From Prevotella sp. CAG:1185 (GTDB lineage: Bacteria > Bacteroidota > Bacteroidia > Bacteroidales > Bacteroidaceae): a DNA stretch of 43,062 bases. A program made the position numbers and the translations under genes. Under the pieces are notes generated by a model. The model worked only from the letters and a program-made list of their open reading frames with translations. It searched no databases and was not told where the DNA came from. Positions within the stretch are counted from its first letter, which is position 1. Each line of letters opens with the position of its first letter. Of the stretch, positions 15,103 to 23,372 are shown piece by piece. The stretch covers positions 1-43,062 of the forward strand of contig HF992623.1 of NCBI GenBank assembly GCA_000436695.1, read 5' to 3'.

Positions 15103-17901
15103 ATGACTAAAAGGTTAAGATTGGCCGCGGCGCTGATATTTATCATCACAACATTCAGGGCGTATGCGGCAGACATTAAGGGTAAAGTTACAGACAGTAC
15201 GACAGGCGAACCGCTCATAGGAGCAACCATACAGATTGACGGAACGCCTAAGGCAACGGCAACAGACATTGACGGTCTGTTCGCATTCAGCGGACTTGAC
15301 GAAAACGCAAATTATACTTTAGCCATAAAATACATCTCTTACAAGACTAAAAAAATTGACGGGGTTCGGGCTGAAGCTCAGCCACAGGTGATAGAGATTA
15401 AACTTACACCTGACGAACAGACACTGAACGAGGTCACGGTTACCGGCGTAGCAAGGAAGAATACAGAGATTGCGGTAATACAAATGACCAAGAGCAGTCC
15501 CGTCATAGTGAGCAACGTATCGGCACAGGAAATAACAAAGACACAGGACACAAACGCAGGAGAGGTGATACGCCGAGTGCCGGGCGTGAGCCTCATCGAC
15601 GACAAGTTTGTCATGGTGCGCGGACTTTCTCAGCGCTACAACAACGTTTGGATCAACGGAGGAGCAGTGCCGAGTTCGGAAGCCGACTCAAGGGCTTTCT
15701 CTTTCGACCTTATTCCAAGTTCACAGATTGACAACATGCAGATTGTGAAGACTCCGTCGCCTGAATATCCGGCTGACTATACGGGCGGATTTATCACCAT
15801 AACGACAAAGGACATTCCGGCGGAGAACACGGCTGAGCTGTCTGTCGGCGGCAACTGGAACGACATAACTTCGTTCTCTGACTTTAAATACGCCAAAGGC
15901 TCGGGCACCGACTTTCTGGGATTTGACAGCGGAATGCGCGGACTTAACGGAGGCATAAACTCCACACTGAACAGCATTGCCGGCAACGGCGTTGACCTGC
16001 AGAACAACCATCTGAACAACGACTGGCGCGTGAGAAACATGAACCCCGTAGGCGACCTGAAGCTGTCGGGCTCACTGGGACGAAGCTGGAAACTCGGCGA
16101 CCGCCAACTCGGAATGATTGCAGCCTTCAACTACAGCAACGAATACCGCAAGTATGAGGACATGCAAAATAACCTCTTTGGTGTGTACGATGCAGACAAA
16201 GACCAGTCGAACTATCTGCGCTACTCTGTAGACGACCAGTATAACCACAACGTGCGACTGGGAGCCATGCTCAACTTCACTCTCCTTTCTGCCGACGGCA
16301 ACAGCAAGTATCAGCTGAAGAATATCTTCAACCAGATTGGCAACGACCGCTACACATGGCGCGAGGGACTGAGCGCACAGTCGGACAACGAGAACTCGGC
16401 TGAATATTACTACCGCAGCCGCACCACATACAACGGACAGATAACCGGAAAGCACACCTTTGCGCTTGACGAACTTGACTGGAGCGCAAGCTACTCTTAT
16501 GCCAACCGCAACGTGCCCGACCGCCGCCGCTATCTCATCAACGACGCACTGGAGCCGGGAGTTATGCAGCTGACAAGCCCCAACGACATATCACGCGAAT
16601 GGACAAAGCTCGACGAGCACATCGTTTCGGCTGCCGTTAACGACAAGCACGACTTTAAGTTCGGATCGTTCACACCGTCAATCAAGTTTGGAGCATACGG
16701 CGAATACCGCACACGTAAATACACCACACGCGACTTTATATATAACTGGAACGCAGCCAGCAACACCCTGCCCGACGGTTTCCGCCAGTTTGACCTTTCA
16801 GAGATGCTCAGCGACGAGAGCTATTTCGGTGCCGACCGCCTGTATCTGTTCGAGGAACAGCACATGCGCAACAACTATAAGGGCAACAACTATCTCGGAG
16901 CAGGATATTTTGCGGCAAACATTCCGCTCGGCAACTTCAACATCTATGCCGGACTGCGCTACGAATACGACCACATGGAGCTGATAACGAACACTCGCGA
17001 CAACGCCGAAAGTCCGTTCAGCCACAACTATGAGTACAACGACCTGTTCCCGTCGGTGAACACCACATACAAGATTAACGACAAGCACCAGCTGCGCCTG
17101 TCATACGGAAAGACGGTTAACCGTCCTGAGTTCCGCGAGGTGTCACCGTCAGTGTTCTACGACTTCGACCTGGCTTCAAACGTGCAGGGTAACACCGACC
17201 TGAAGCCGTGTTACATACAGAACGTCGACTTCCGCTACGAGTTCTATCCCTCTAAGGGCGAGCTTATCTCAATAGCGGCATTCTACAAATACTTCGACTC
17301 ACCAATAGAATGGACCTACACCGTTACAGGCGGAACCAGCTTGGTCTACTCTTACATGAACGCGCAGCGCGCCAACAACTACGGTATAGAGCTTGACATA
17401 CGCAAAGACCTCTCGTTCATAGGTCTGCCGGGATTCAGCTGGTCGTTCAACGGCGCACTGATTAAGAGCCGCGTTAAGTTTGAGGCTGGCTCTAAAGAAG
17501 AAGACCGCCCGATGCAGGGCCAGTCGCCTTACCTCGTAAACACCGGACTATTCTATAAGAACGACAAACTGCAGCTCGACGTAGCCCTGCTCTACAACCG
17601 CATAGGTAAACGAATTATCGGAGTAGGACGCAGCGAAGGAACAACAAGCGGCAACGAGGCACTGAGAGTGCCCGACAGCTACGAGATGCCGCGCGACGTG
17701 ATCGACCTTTCGGCATCGAAGAAATTCGGCAACCACTGGGAACTGAAACTAAGCATACGCGACCTGCTTGCACAGAAGGTTTACTACAAACAGTTTGCCG
17801 ACGTTCACTACTCAAACGGAACAAGCCGAGAGGTAGAACAGATAACAAGGGCATACAAACCGGGACGCAACATAGGAGTGAGCGTAGTATATAAATTCTG
17901 A
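15103..17901 (+). CDS. TonB-dependent outer-membrane receptor
   Basis: The 932-residue protein has a signal peptide (LRLAAALIFIITTFRAYAA), a carboxypeptidase-regulatory-like domain (about 24-110: IKGKVTDSTTGEPLIGATI), a plug domain (about 115-230: NAGEVIRRVPGVSLID, MVRGLSQRYNNVWING, YTGGFITITTKDIP) and a 22-strand-type barrel ending in Phe (VSVVYKF). Such receptors import ligands at the outer membrane using TonB and the proton gradient. No SusD partner follows; instead a surface lipoprotein gene lies 102 bp downstream. The substrate cannot be read from sequence. A tandem 9-bp repeat sits in the gap between the two genes. Confidence 0.92.
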   Translation: MTKRLRLAAALIFIITTFRAYAADIKGKVTDSTTGEPLIGATIQIDGTPKATATDIDGLFAFSGLDENANYTLAIKYISYKTKKIDGVRAEAQPQVIEIKLTPDEQTLNEVTVTGVARKNTEIAVIQMTKSSPVIVSNVSAQEITKTQDTNAGEVIRRVPGVSLIDDKFVMVRGLSQRYNNVWINGGAVPSSEADSRAFSFDLIPSSQIDNMQIVKTPSPEYPADYTGGFITITTKDIPAENTAELSVGGNWNDITSFSDFKYAKGSGTDFLGFDSGMRGLNGGINSTLNSIAGNGVDLQNNHLNNDWRVRNMNPVGDLKLSGSLGRSWKLGDRQLGMIAAFNYSNEYRKYEDMQNNLFGVYDADKDQSNYLRYSVDDQYNHNVRLGAMLNFTLLSADGNSKYQLKNIFNQIGNDRYTWREGLSAQSDNENSAEYYYRSRTTYNGQITGKHTFALDELDWSASYSYANRNVPDRRRYLINDALEPGVMQLTSPNDISREWTKLDEHIVSAAVNDKHDFKFGSFTPSIKFGAYGEYRTRKYTTRDFIYNWNAASNTLPDGFRQFDLSEMLSDESYFGADRLYLFEEQHMRNNYKGNNYLGAGYFAANIPLGNFNIYAGLRYEYDHMELITNTRDNAESPFSHNYEYNDLFPSVNTTYKINDKHQLRLSYGKTVNRPEFREVSPSVFYDFDLASNVQGNTDLKPCYIQNVDFRYEFYPSKGELISIAAFYKYFDSPIEWTYTVTGGTSLVYSYMNAQRANNYGIELDIRKDLSFIGLPGFSWSFNGALIKSRVKFEAGSKEEDRPMQGQSPYLVNTGLFYKNDKLQLDVALLYNRIGKRIIGVGRSEGTTSGNEALRVPDSYEMPRDVIDLSASKKFGNHWELKLSIRDLLAQKVYYKQFADVHYSNGTSREVEQITRAYKPGRNIGVSVVYKF

Positions 17902-17925
17902 CAAGGGATAAAGCGCCTCACATAG

Positions 17926-17961
17926 GTCCCATTACTCCCATCACTCCCATACCTCCCATCA
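17926..17961. repeat. Four tandem 9-bp units of CTCCCATNN
   Basis: GTCCCATTA, CTCCCATCA, CTCCCATAC and CTCCCATCA follow one another exactly in the 102-bp gap between receptor and lipoprotein genes. Seven positions of the unit are nearly constant, two vary. Confidence 0.75.
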
Positions 17962-18003
17962 AAAAAAGAAATAAATTATTCACCATAAGATTTTTAACAA
18001 AAG

Positions 18004-19533
18004 ATGAAAATGGACAAATTAAAACTTTACGGATGCATGGGCATCCTTGCAATGGCGTTCACAATGAGCGCCTGCAGCAGTGACGACGAAAATGCAGACA
18101 CACCACAGAGCGGTGTTAACTGGACCACAAACGGTGGACTGAAAGCCTGCGACCACTTGCTGTTTACAGCTGACGGCGACGCCAACGTAAACGACAACGG
18201 AACTCAGATTGGAAACGGCGACCAGGAGTTTGTCTTCACAGGAAAACAGACAATTAAAAAAGGCACATATATTCTTAAAGGTTGGGTTTACATTGCTGAC
18301 GGTGCCGAGCTTACTATAGAGCCGGGAACCATCATCAAAGGCGACAAGCAGACCAAGGCTTCGCTCATAGCTGAGCGCGGAGGTAAACTCATAGCACAGG
18401 GAACAGCAACAGAGCCTATCGTATTTACATCTGAAGAGGCTAAAGGCAACCGCCGTCCTGGCGACTGGGGTGGCATCATCCTCTGCGGTAAGGCAAAGAA
18501 CAACAAGAGCGAAATACAGATTGAGGGCGGCCCGCGCACAAAACACGGCGGCAACGACGACGCTGACAACTCTGGTGTACTGAGCTATGTACGTATAGAG
18601 TTCGCCGGTTATCCTTTCCAGACCGATCAGGAGATCAACGGTCTTACACTCGGATCTGTAGGTAGCGGCACAAAGATCGACCACGTACAGGTTTCTTACT
18701 CTAACGACGACTCTTACGAGTGGTTCGGCGGAACAGTTAACTGCAAATACCTCATTGCATACAAAGGATGGGACGATGACTTCGATACAGATAACGGATT
18801 CAGCGGAAAAGTTCAGTTCGGTCTGTCAGTCCGCGACTCTAAACTCGCCGACGTATCACAGAGCAACAGCTTTGAGAGCGACAACAACGCCGACGGTTCT
18901 AACAGCGAGCCTCACACATCAGCCGTATTCTCTAACATGACATTCATCGGCCCGAAAGCTGTTGACGCTTCTTTCGTAAACGATGCTTCTTACATCACTG
19001 GCGGCAGCTATTATCCTAACAACGGTTCAAGCCTCGGCAAGTTCCAGTCAGCTATGCACATCCGCCGCGACTCTCACCTCAACTGCTTCAACTCTGTTGT
19101 AGTAGGCTGGCCTATCGGTCTTATCCTCGACAATGAGAAGGGCGACACTCAGGGCGCTGCAACAGCAGGCAACCTGAAACTGGAGAACATCTGGATGGCT
19201 AACGTTGACGCTGTTGGTACTGACTTCAACAAGATTTATGTTGACGGACTTTACAACTACGAGACAAAGCAGGTTGACCAGACCAAGCCTTCATTCTCAA
19301 GCACATTCTTCAAGGCTCAGAGCGGCAACCAGGTTTATGACGCAGCTACAGGCTGGTTCGACACAACAGGTTATATTCCTACATCAGGCAGCCCACTGCT
19401 CAGCGCAGCAGCATTCACAAACTCTCTGCTCTCAAGCGGTTTCGACAAGGTTGCTTACATCGGAGCTTTCGCAGCAGGCGACACATGGCTCAACGGATGG
19501 ACTAACTTTGATCCTCAGAACGCAGACTATTAA
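18004..19533 (+). CDS. Surface lipoprotein with beta-helix-like repeats
   Basis: The 509-residue product has a lipoprotein signal ending MSAC (Cys24), followed by SSDDEN. Acidic residues just after the Cys resemble the Bacteroidetes lipoprotein export signal, which suggests surface display. The body has short strand-turn repeats typical of right-handed beta-helices (GAELTIEPGTIIKGD, GGKLIAQGTATEPIVFTS, DWGGIILCGKA), then an Asp/Asn-rich part (GWDDDFDTDNGF) that could bind metal ions. Related proteins accompany TonB receptors in other Bacteroidetes; their ligand is unknown to me. Codon use is biased to TCT, GCT and GTT like mdh, consistent with high expression. ATG 18010 is an alternative start. 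Confidence 0.78.
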   Translation: MKMDKLKLYGCMGILAMAFTMSACSSDDENADTPQSGVNWTTNGGLKACDHLLFTADGDANVNDNGTQIGNGDQEFVFTGKQTIKKGTYILKGWVYIADGAELTIEPGTIIKGDKQTKASLIAERGGKLIAQGTATEPIVFTSEEAKGNRRPGDWGGIILCGKAKNNKSEIQIEGGPRTKHGGNDDADNSGVLSYVRIEFAGYPFQTDQEINGLTLGSVGSGTKIDHVQVSYSNDDSYEWFGGTVNCKYLIAYKGWDDDFDTDNGFSGKVQFGLSVRDSKLADVSQSNSFESDNNADGSNSEPHTSAVFSNMTFIGPKAVDASFVNDASYITGGSYYPNNGSSLGKFQSAMHIRRDSHLNCFNSVVVGWPIGLILDNEKGDTQGAATAGNLKLENIWMANVDAVGTDFNKIYVDGLYNYETKQVDQTKPSFSSTFFKAQSGNQVYDAATGWFDTTGYIPTSGSPLLSAAAFTNSLLSSGFDKVAYIGAFAAGDTWLNGWTNFDPQNADY

Positions 19534-19563
19534 TTTCTTGATTTAAAGATCCAATAAGACAAT

Positions 19564-19604
19564 GACGCCCCGCGGGAACTATTCCTGCGGGGCGTCTGTT
19601 TTTT
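19564..19604 (+). terminator. Terminator after the lipoprotein gene
   Basis: GACGCCCCGCGGG (19564-19576) pairs with CCTGCGGGGCGTC (19584-19596) with one wobble pair, followed by TGT and a T run. It lies between converging genes. Confidence 0.9.
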
Positions 19605-19706
19605 GTATTTTATTCAGGTATTACTTTTATCGTCGCCACGGCATACACATCATAGCATCAGCCTCAACAGCCGGTGAACGGCACGACACGGCAGCGATAA
19701 AGGCTG

Positions 19707-20216
19707 TTATTCTTCCTCAAGATACCACTTAGAGTATTCCACATAATGTTTGGCAAAGCTCTCTGCCTGGTCGGGACGTGTCTTCTTGATAAACTTGGCA
19801 GGCACTCCGCCCCATATCTCGTGCTGACCTATCTTTGTGCCCTGCAGCACCAGCGCACCGGCAGCAACTATCGCGCCCTCGCCTATCTCGGCATTGTCGA
19901 GCACGGTTGCGCCCATGCCTATCAGCGCTCCGCGGCGTATAGTGCAGGCATGCACTGTGGCGTTGTGGCCTATGCTCACGTCGTCTTCAATGATAACCGG
20001 ACCGGTGGTATTGGTTACATGCACGCAGGCACCGTCCTGCACGTTTACACGGTTGCCAATGGTTATGGGAGCCACGTCGCCGCGCACAACGGCGTTGAAC
20101 CATATTGAGCATTCGTCGCCCATGTTAACCTCGCCAACAACAGTGGCGTTCTCGCTGAAATAGCAGTCCTTGCCCCATTTGGGCGTCAGACCTTTTATTG
20201 ATTTTATTAATGCCAT
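19707..20216 (-). CDS. Gamma-class carbonic anhydrase-like protein (left-handed beta-helix)
   Basis: The 169-residue protein consists of hexapeptide repeats (e.g. ITIGNRVNVQDGACVHV, VIIEDDVSIGHNATVHAC, ALIGMGATVLDNAEIGEGAI) forming a left-handed beta-helix. Three His at the family metal-site positions are present: in CVHVT, IGHNAT and VHACT. This fits the YrdA/PaaY-type gamma carbonic anhydrase family; whether it hydrates CO2 is not certain, since many members have no proven activity. The frame opens at 20249, but that ATG lies in the -7 box, so ATG 20216 (MALIKSIKGL) is chosen. Confidence 0.88.
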   Translation of the reverse strand: MALIKSIKGLTPKWGKDCYFSENATVVGEVNMGDECSIWFNAVVRGDVAPITIGNRVNVQDGACVHVTNTTGPVIIEDDVSIGHNATVHACTIRRGALIGMGATVLDNAEIGEGAIVAAGALVLQGTKIGQHEIWGGVPAKFIKKTRPDQAESFAKHYVEYSKWYLEEE

Positions 20217-20246
20217 AATGTTATTATCTTTTTTATGTTCATTCTG

Positions 20247-20278
20247 CAAAGTTAGTTTATTTTATATTGCAAAGCAAA
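20247..20278 (-). promoter_or_regulatory. Promoter of the gamma carbonic anhydrase gene
   Basis: TTTG (20278 to 20275) and TAACTTTG (20254 to 20247) are separated by 20 bp on the minus strand, an exact consensus. The predicted start is near 20240, a leader of about 24 nt. It faces the thioesterase promoter. Confidence 0.75.
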
Positions 20279-20295
20279 AAATCGGCACTTAATAG

Positions 20296-20327
20296 CTTGC
20301 ACGTAAAGTAAAGATTATGTATTTTTG
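20296..20327 (+). promoter_or_regulatory. Promoter of the thioesterase gene
   Basis: CTTG (20296-20299) and TATTTTTG (20320-20327) are 20 bp apart. The predicted start near 20334 excludes the TTG at 20332 as start codon and leaves about 25 nt before ATG 20359. Confidence 0.7.
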
Positions 20328-20358
20328 AGCATTGAAAATAAAATCATCTATAATAATT

Positions 20359-20730
20359 ATGTTGGAAACAGGACTTACACACACAAGCAGCCTTACGGTG
20401 ACCGAAGCTCTCACCGCCAAGGCCATGGGTTCGGGCGACCTGCCCGTATTGGCTACGCCGGCAATGATGGCGCTGATGGAGAACGCCGCCATGACAGCCG
20501 TTGCCCCCGAACTGCCCGAAGGAAGCACCACCGTAGGCGGACACATAGAGTCGTCGCACCTGAAGCCTACACCCGTAGGTGCCGAGGTTAAAGCCGAAGC
20601 CACGCTGACAAAGGTAGACGGCCGCAAGCTGTATTTCACCGTCAAAGCCATGCAGGGCGACACAATAATAGGCGAAGGCACTCACTTGCGCTTCATCGTT
20701 GACCGCGAGAAGTTTATGAGTAAGCTGTAA
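20359..20730 (+). CDS. FlK-like hotdog-fold acyl-CoA thioesterase
   Basis: The 123-residue protein matches the fluoroacetyl-CoA thioesterase (FlK)-like branch of hotdog thioesterases. Thr33 (ATPAMM), Glu41 (LMENAA) and His67 (ESSHLKPTPVG) have the same spacing, 8 and 26 residues, as the FlK triad Thr42-Glu50-His76. This suggests cleavage of a short acyl-CoA in the cytoplasm; the natural substrate is not fluoroacetyl-CoA in most relatives and is unknown here. It is a single-gene transcript with its own promoter. Confidence 0.85.
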   Translation: MLETGLTHTSSLTVTEALTAKAMGSGDLPVLATPAMMALMENAAMTAVAPELPEGSTTVGGHIESSHLKPTPVGAEVKAEATLTKVDGRKLYFTVKAMQGDTIIGEGTHLRFIVDREKFMSKL

Positions 20731-20875
20731 AAAGCTACAGCCGAAAGGCATAAATAACAAAACAACAAGACTAAAACTTTTTTGTTGATAATATGTCTCT
20801 GACATATAAAATTTAGACAAAAGCAAAGTCTTCAACTTTTCTTATTAACTAATAAGGATTTTACTTTGATTCAAT

Positions 20876-20926
20876 TTATTTGGCATAATCAAGAACTAAT
20901 CTTATAGCTTTGATTATGCCAAATAA
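20876..20926 (+). promoter_or_regulatory. 15-bp perfect inverted repeat laid over a promoter
   Basis: TTATTTGGCATAATC (20876-20890) and its exact reverse complement GATTATGCCAAATAA (20912-20926) flank 21 bp. TTTG in the left arm (20879-20882) and TAGCTTTG (20905-20912) form a promoter with a 22-bp spacer directed to the small secreted protein. An operator for a dimeric regulator is one reading; a hairpin or recombination site is another. Confidence 0.65.
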
Positions 20927-20981
20927 TTTGGAATAAATATCTAAACCATATATATCTAATACTATAAAATTGAACAAGAAA

Positions 20982-21383
20982 ATGAAGAATATGAATAAAT
21001 ATATACTACCTTTGAAAAAGATCTTACTAATATTCGCGTTTTGCATCCCAATGATTACGTTTGCACAATCTACCTACATTTACAATATTGTATCAATTGA
21101 AGGCAATATGAATGAGAAAGGCATAAAAGTTAAGGTAGATGATGGTAAAAATATTGAAAAGTTGAAAGATGAAAATGGCAAAGACATTAAATTTAACACT
21201 CCTGCAGCAGCCTTGATGTACTTCATATCCAAAGGATGGGAACTGTATATAAACGACTCAACTTCTGAAGGTACAGTGTTTAATGGCATTGGCACAAATA
21301 GAAGCACTTCATATTGGATATTTAGGAAACCTTGCACAAAGGAAGAATTTGATAAAGCCGTAGAAGAAGGAATAAAAAAATAA
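20982..21383 (+). CDS. Small secreted protein of unknown function
   Basis: The product of about 133 residues has a signal peptide (KKILLIFAFCIPMITFAQ) and a mature part of about 105 residues, Lys/Asp-rich, with SKGWELYIND and STSYWIFRKPCTKEEFDKAV. The pattern of a 'SKGWEL' helix end followed by a YWIF(R/K) strand recurs in small Bacteroidetes exported proteins, but I cannot name a family. The start could be 20982 or 20991; the TTG at 20970 is less likely. The gene lies in an AT-rich patch (about 20740-21940) unlike its surroundings, which hints at accessory DNA. A promoter within an inverted repeat precedes it. Confidence 0.65.
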   Translation: MKNMNKYILPLKKILLIFAFCIPMITFAQSTYIYNIVSIEGNMNEKGIKVKVDDGKNIEKLKDENGKDIKFNTPAAALMYFISKGWELYINDSTSEGTVFNGIGTNRSTSYWIFRKPCTKEEFDKAVEEGIKK

Positions 21384-21425
21384 TCCATTTAGCATCCTGT
21401 CAGTCAATAAGAAGGTATGAATTAC

Positions 21426-21549
21426 GGATCACAGATCCTTATACTCCTTGCTGTCAGATTACAGATCTGACAGAACATTAGCCTTGTTGCTTCATTACTT
21501 CCATAAATACCAACAAGACTAATGTGCCGGCTGATTTGTAATCTGCCGG
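21426..21549. repeat. Cluster of four hairpins around ATTACAGAT/ATTTGTAATC motifs
   Basis: GGATC-ACA-GATCC (21426-21438), CTGTCAGAT-5-ATCTGACAG (21451-21473), ACATTAGCCTTGTTG with CAACAAGACTAATGT (21475-21489/21511-21525, one mismatch), and CCGGCTGATT-3-AATCTGCCGG (21527-21549, one mismatch) lie in a row. Two of them share a core of the type (G)GATTnnnAATC(C), as in dispersed repeats of Bacteroidetes. Confidence 0.65.
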
Positions 21550-21766
21550 AATTAAATATTAGAACTGAAAGTCAGCGAAGCTAATTTGCGATCCGATAAC
21601 TTCCAATAATATATACCCTTAAAAAATCCAACAAGTCATTTTACCTTGTTGCCATTCCCTTAATAAACATCTAATTTCGTTCCTTTACTTTTAATATCAC
21701 ATTACGTCTCTCCTATTCCATCAGAATCCACGAAAAAAGACTATGAGTTAGGCTTGAAAAGTGGGC

Positions 21767-21814
21767 CACTTTTGCATAAAAAGTGGCCGAGTTACGATGC
21801 GTAACTCGGCCACT
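21767..21814. repeat. Dispersed palindromic repeat, copy 3
   Basis: AAAAGTGGGCCACTTTT (from about 21767) is followed by AGTGGCCGAGTTACG-3-CGTAACTCGGCCACT (21782-21796/21800-21814), a perfect 15-bp stem. AAAAAGTGGCCGAGTTA at 21778-21794 equals 3237-3253. No T run follows, so it is not an ordinary terminator. Confidence 0.75.
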
Positions 21815-21940
21815 AACAGTTCGAAAGTAAATCGATAAACATTCCTTGATAAATGGGTTTATTTTAGAATTTAGACATTTAATATGAAAGGAAAAAGCTT
21901 ATAAAATGTTACGATTTTCAGGGACTTTTTCTGACGACGG

Positions 21941-23038
21941 CTATTTGCGCCCTGTTATCGTTGCTACAACATACTCTGAACAGGTGCCTATGCGGAACTT
22001 GCCGCCCCAGATGCCAAAGCCCGAACTTACATAATATTTCGTGTTGCCGCGCTGCCACGGGCCATAAGCACATTCGTATATGCGGTCGGTTATCCACGAT
22101 ATGGGCCAAAGCTGGCCGTGATGGGTATGGCCGCTAAGCTGAAAGTCAACACCGGCACGCTCGGCGCGGTCAAGATGATAGGGCTGATGGTCGAGCAGAA
22201 TGGTGTATTTGCTTCTGTCGGCACGGCGCATAAGCTCCGCCACGCTGCGGCGATGCAGACGGCTGCGGTCGTCGCGGCCTATGATGCACAGCTGTCCCAC
22301 GCATGCCATGCTGTCGCGCAGCAGCGTTATGCCGGCGTCGGCAAAGAACTTCTGCGCCTGCGGCTCGCCGCTGAAATACTCATGATTGCCAAGACAGGCG
22401 TACACGGGAGCGTTAAGACGGCGCAGCTCTGACGCCATGTTCTCCTCGATGAGCGGACGCATGCTGCCGTCTATTATGTCGCCGGCAATGAGTATCAGGT
22501 CGGCATGCTCGGCGTTAATCATGTCCACCCAGCGTGCAAGCTCCTTGCGGCGGTTGTGATAACCGATGTGAAGGTCGCTCATCATGACCACCTTAACAGG
22601 GCGTCCGAGACGCTTGTCGGTGGTAAGTTCAATAGTGCGGCGCACCTTATAATTATACCTTATGTTGCCGCCTATGAACAAAGCCGCCATGACTGCAAAC
22701 AGCACTGTAGCCGTAATCCAGTTGGAAAAGAGCCATGAGCGCGGCACGAGGTGAAGGAGCCGCCCGATGTCGAGCAGCAGGAAGGCGATGACAAGATAAA
22801 GAAGGATGAATATGGATGAATTGCCCACCTCATAACACGCCGAAGCAAGATTGAGGGGAAAGCCGTCGATGGCATGCGAAAAGTTAAGAAACAGGGTGAG
22901 AAATGCCGCGATGCATAAGCCCACCACGGTCCAGCGCCAGCCGGCTGACAACGGCAGGAGACACCACACATGCCACAGCACGTAAGCCAGCCCTATGAAC
23001 GGCAGCACGAAGAAAAGAACGAACCACATTGTCTTCAT
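21941..23038 (-). CDS. Membrane metallophosphoesterase (YkuE/YaeI-like)
   Basis: The 365-residue protein has several hydrophobic segments in its first 140 residues (MWFVLFFVLPFIGLAYVLW, WTVVGLCIAAFLTLFL, IFILLYLVIAFLLLDIG, ITATVLFAVMAALFIG) and a calcineurin-like phosphoesterase domain after them. The di-metal motifs are complete: SDLHIG, AGDIIDG, LGNHEYF and SGHTHHGQLWP. The GHTHHGQ ending is typical of the YkuE/YaeI group, often lipid-linked pyrophosphate or phosphodiester hydrolases; the substrate is open. The frame opens at 23098, but a -7 box at 23056-23063 supports the ATG at 23038. Confidence 0.88.
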   Translation of the reverse strand: MKTMWFVLFFVLPFIGLAYVLWHVWCLLPLSAGWRWTVVGLCIAAFLTLFLNFSHAIDGFPLNLASACYEVGNSSIFILLYLVIAFLLLDIGRLLHLVPRSWLFSNWITATVLFAVMAALFIGGNIRYNYKVRRTIELTTDKRLGRPVKVVMMSDLHIGYHNRRKELARWVDMINAEHADLILIAGDIIDGSMRPLIEENMASELRRLNAPVYACLGNHEYFSGEPQAQKFFADAGITLLRDSMACVGQLCIIGRDDRSRLHRRSVAELMRRADRSKYTILLDHQPYHLDRAERAGVDFQLSGHTHHGQLWPISWITDRIYECAYGPWQRGNTKYYVSSGFGIWGGKFRIGTCSEYVVATITGRK

Positions 23039-23055
23039 TGTTTTAAGTATTGATG

Positions 23056-23063
23056 CAAAGTTA
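23056..23063 (-). promoter_or_regulatory. -7 box of the metallophosphoesterase gene
   Basis: TAACTTTG on the minus strand, 17 bp before the ATG at 23038; predicted leader of about 10 nt. No clear -33 box. Confidence 0.5.
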
Positions 23064-23315
23064 CATTTTTCAGCGCACTTTAGGTCTGTATGACGCATGA
23101 AAAATGGGATAATGGTTATTTTTTCGGTAAACGATATACAAGTGCAGCAAATAAAAATGATGGCGGCAGAAGAATTATACCGGCCACATATAAAACAAAT
23201 TTACAAAAGAACTTATCACTCTGTTATGCCTACATTACCGTAATAAGAAGCCTAAAAAGTGGCTCAAACAGGTCTTTGCATGACTTAAAGAACACTATTG
23301 TCTACTTTTAGATAG

Positions 23316-23345
23316 TTGCACTCTTTCAGTTAATGCCTATCTTTG
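23316..23345 (+). promoter_or_regulatory. Promoter of the AraC-family gene
   Basis: TTG (23316-23318) and TATCTTTG (23338-23345) are 19 bp apart, matching the Bacteroidetes consensus. Transcription would begin near 23352, so translation starts at ATG 23373. Confidence 0.7.
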
Positions 23346-23372
23346 TCCACAAAAAACAAATTAAGGCAACTT

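Larger units (their letters stand above)
21384..21940. other. Gene-free AT-rich stretch full of hairpins
   Basis: No gene is supported in these 557 bp. Hairpins occur at 21426-21438, 21451-21473, 21475-21525, 21527-21549 and 21782-21814; the rest is AT-rich. Confidence 0.6.
23039..23372. other. Divergent intergenic region
   Basis: These 334 bp hold the two outward promoters (23056-23063 minus, 23316-23345 plus). A 73-codon plus-strand frame in between (23090-23311) shows no protein-like features. Nothing else is seen. Confidence 0.5.

Noticed and set aside
23090..23311. A 73-codon plus-strand frame between the divergent metallophosphoesterase and AraC genes
   Set aside because: It begins 27 bp from the -7 box of the opposite gene, has no promoter or ribosome binding site and no recognisable features.
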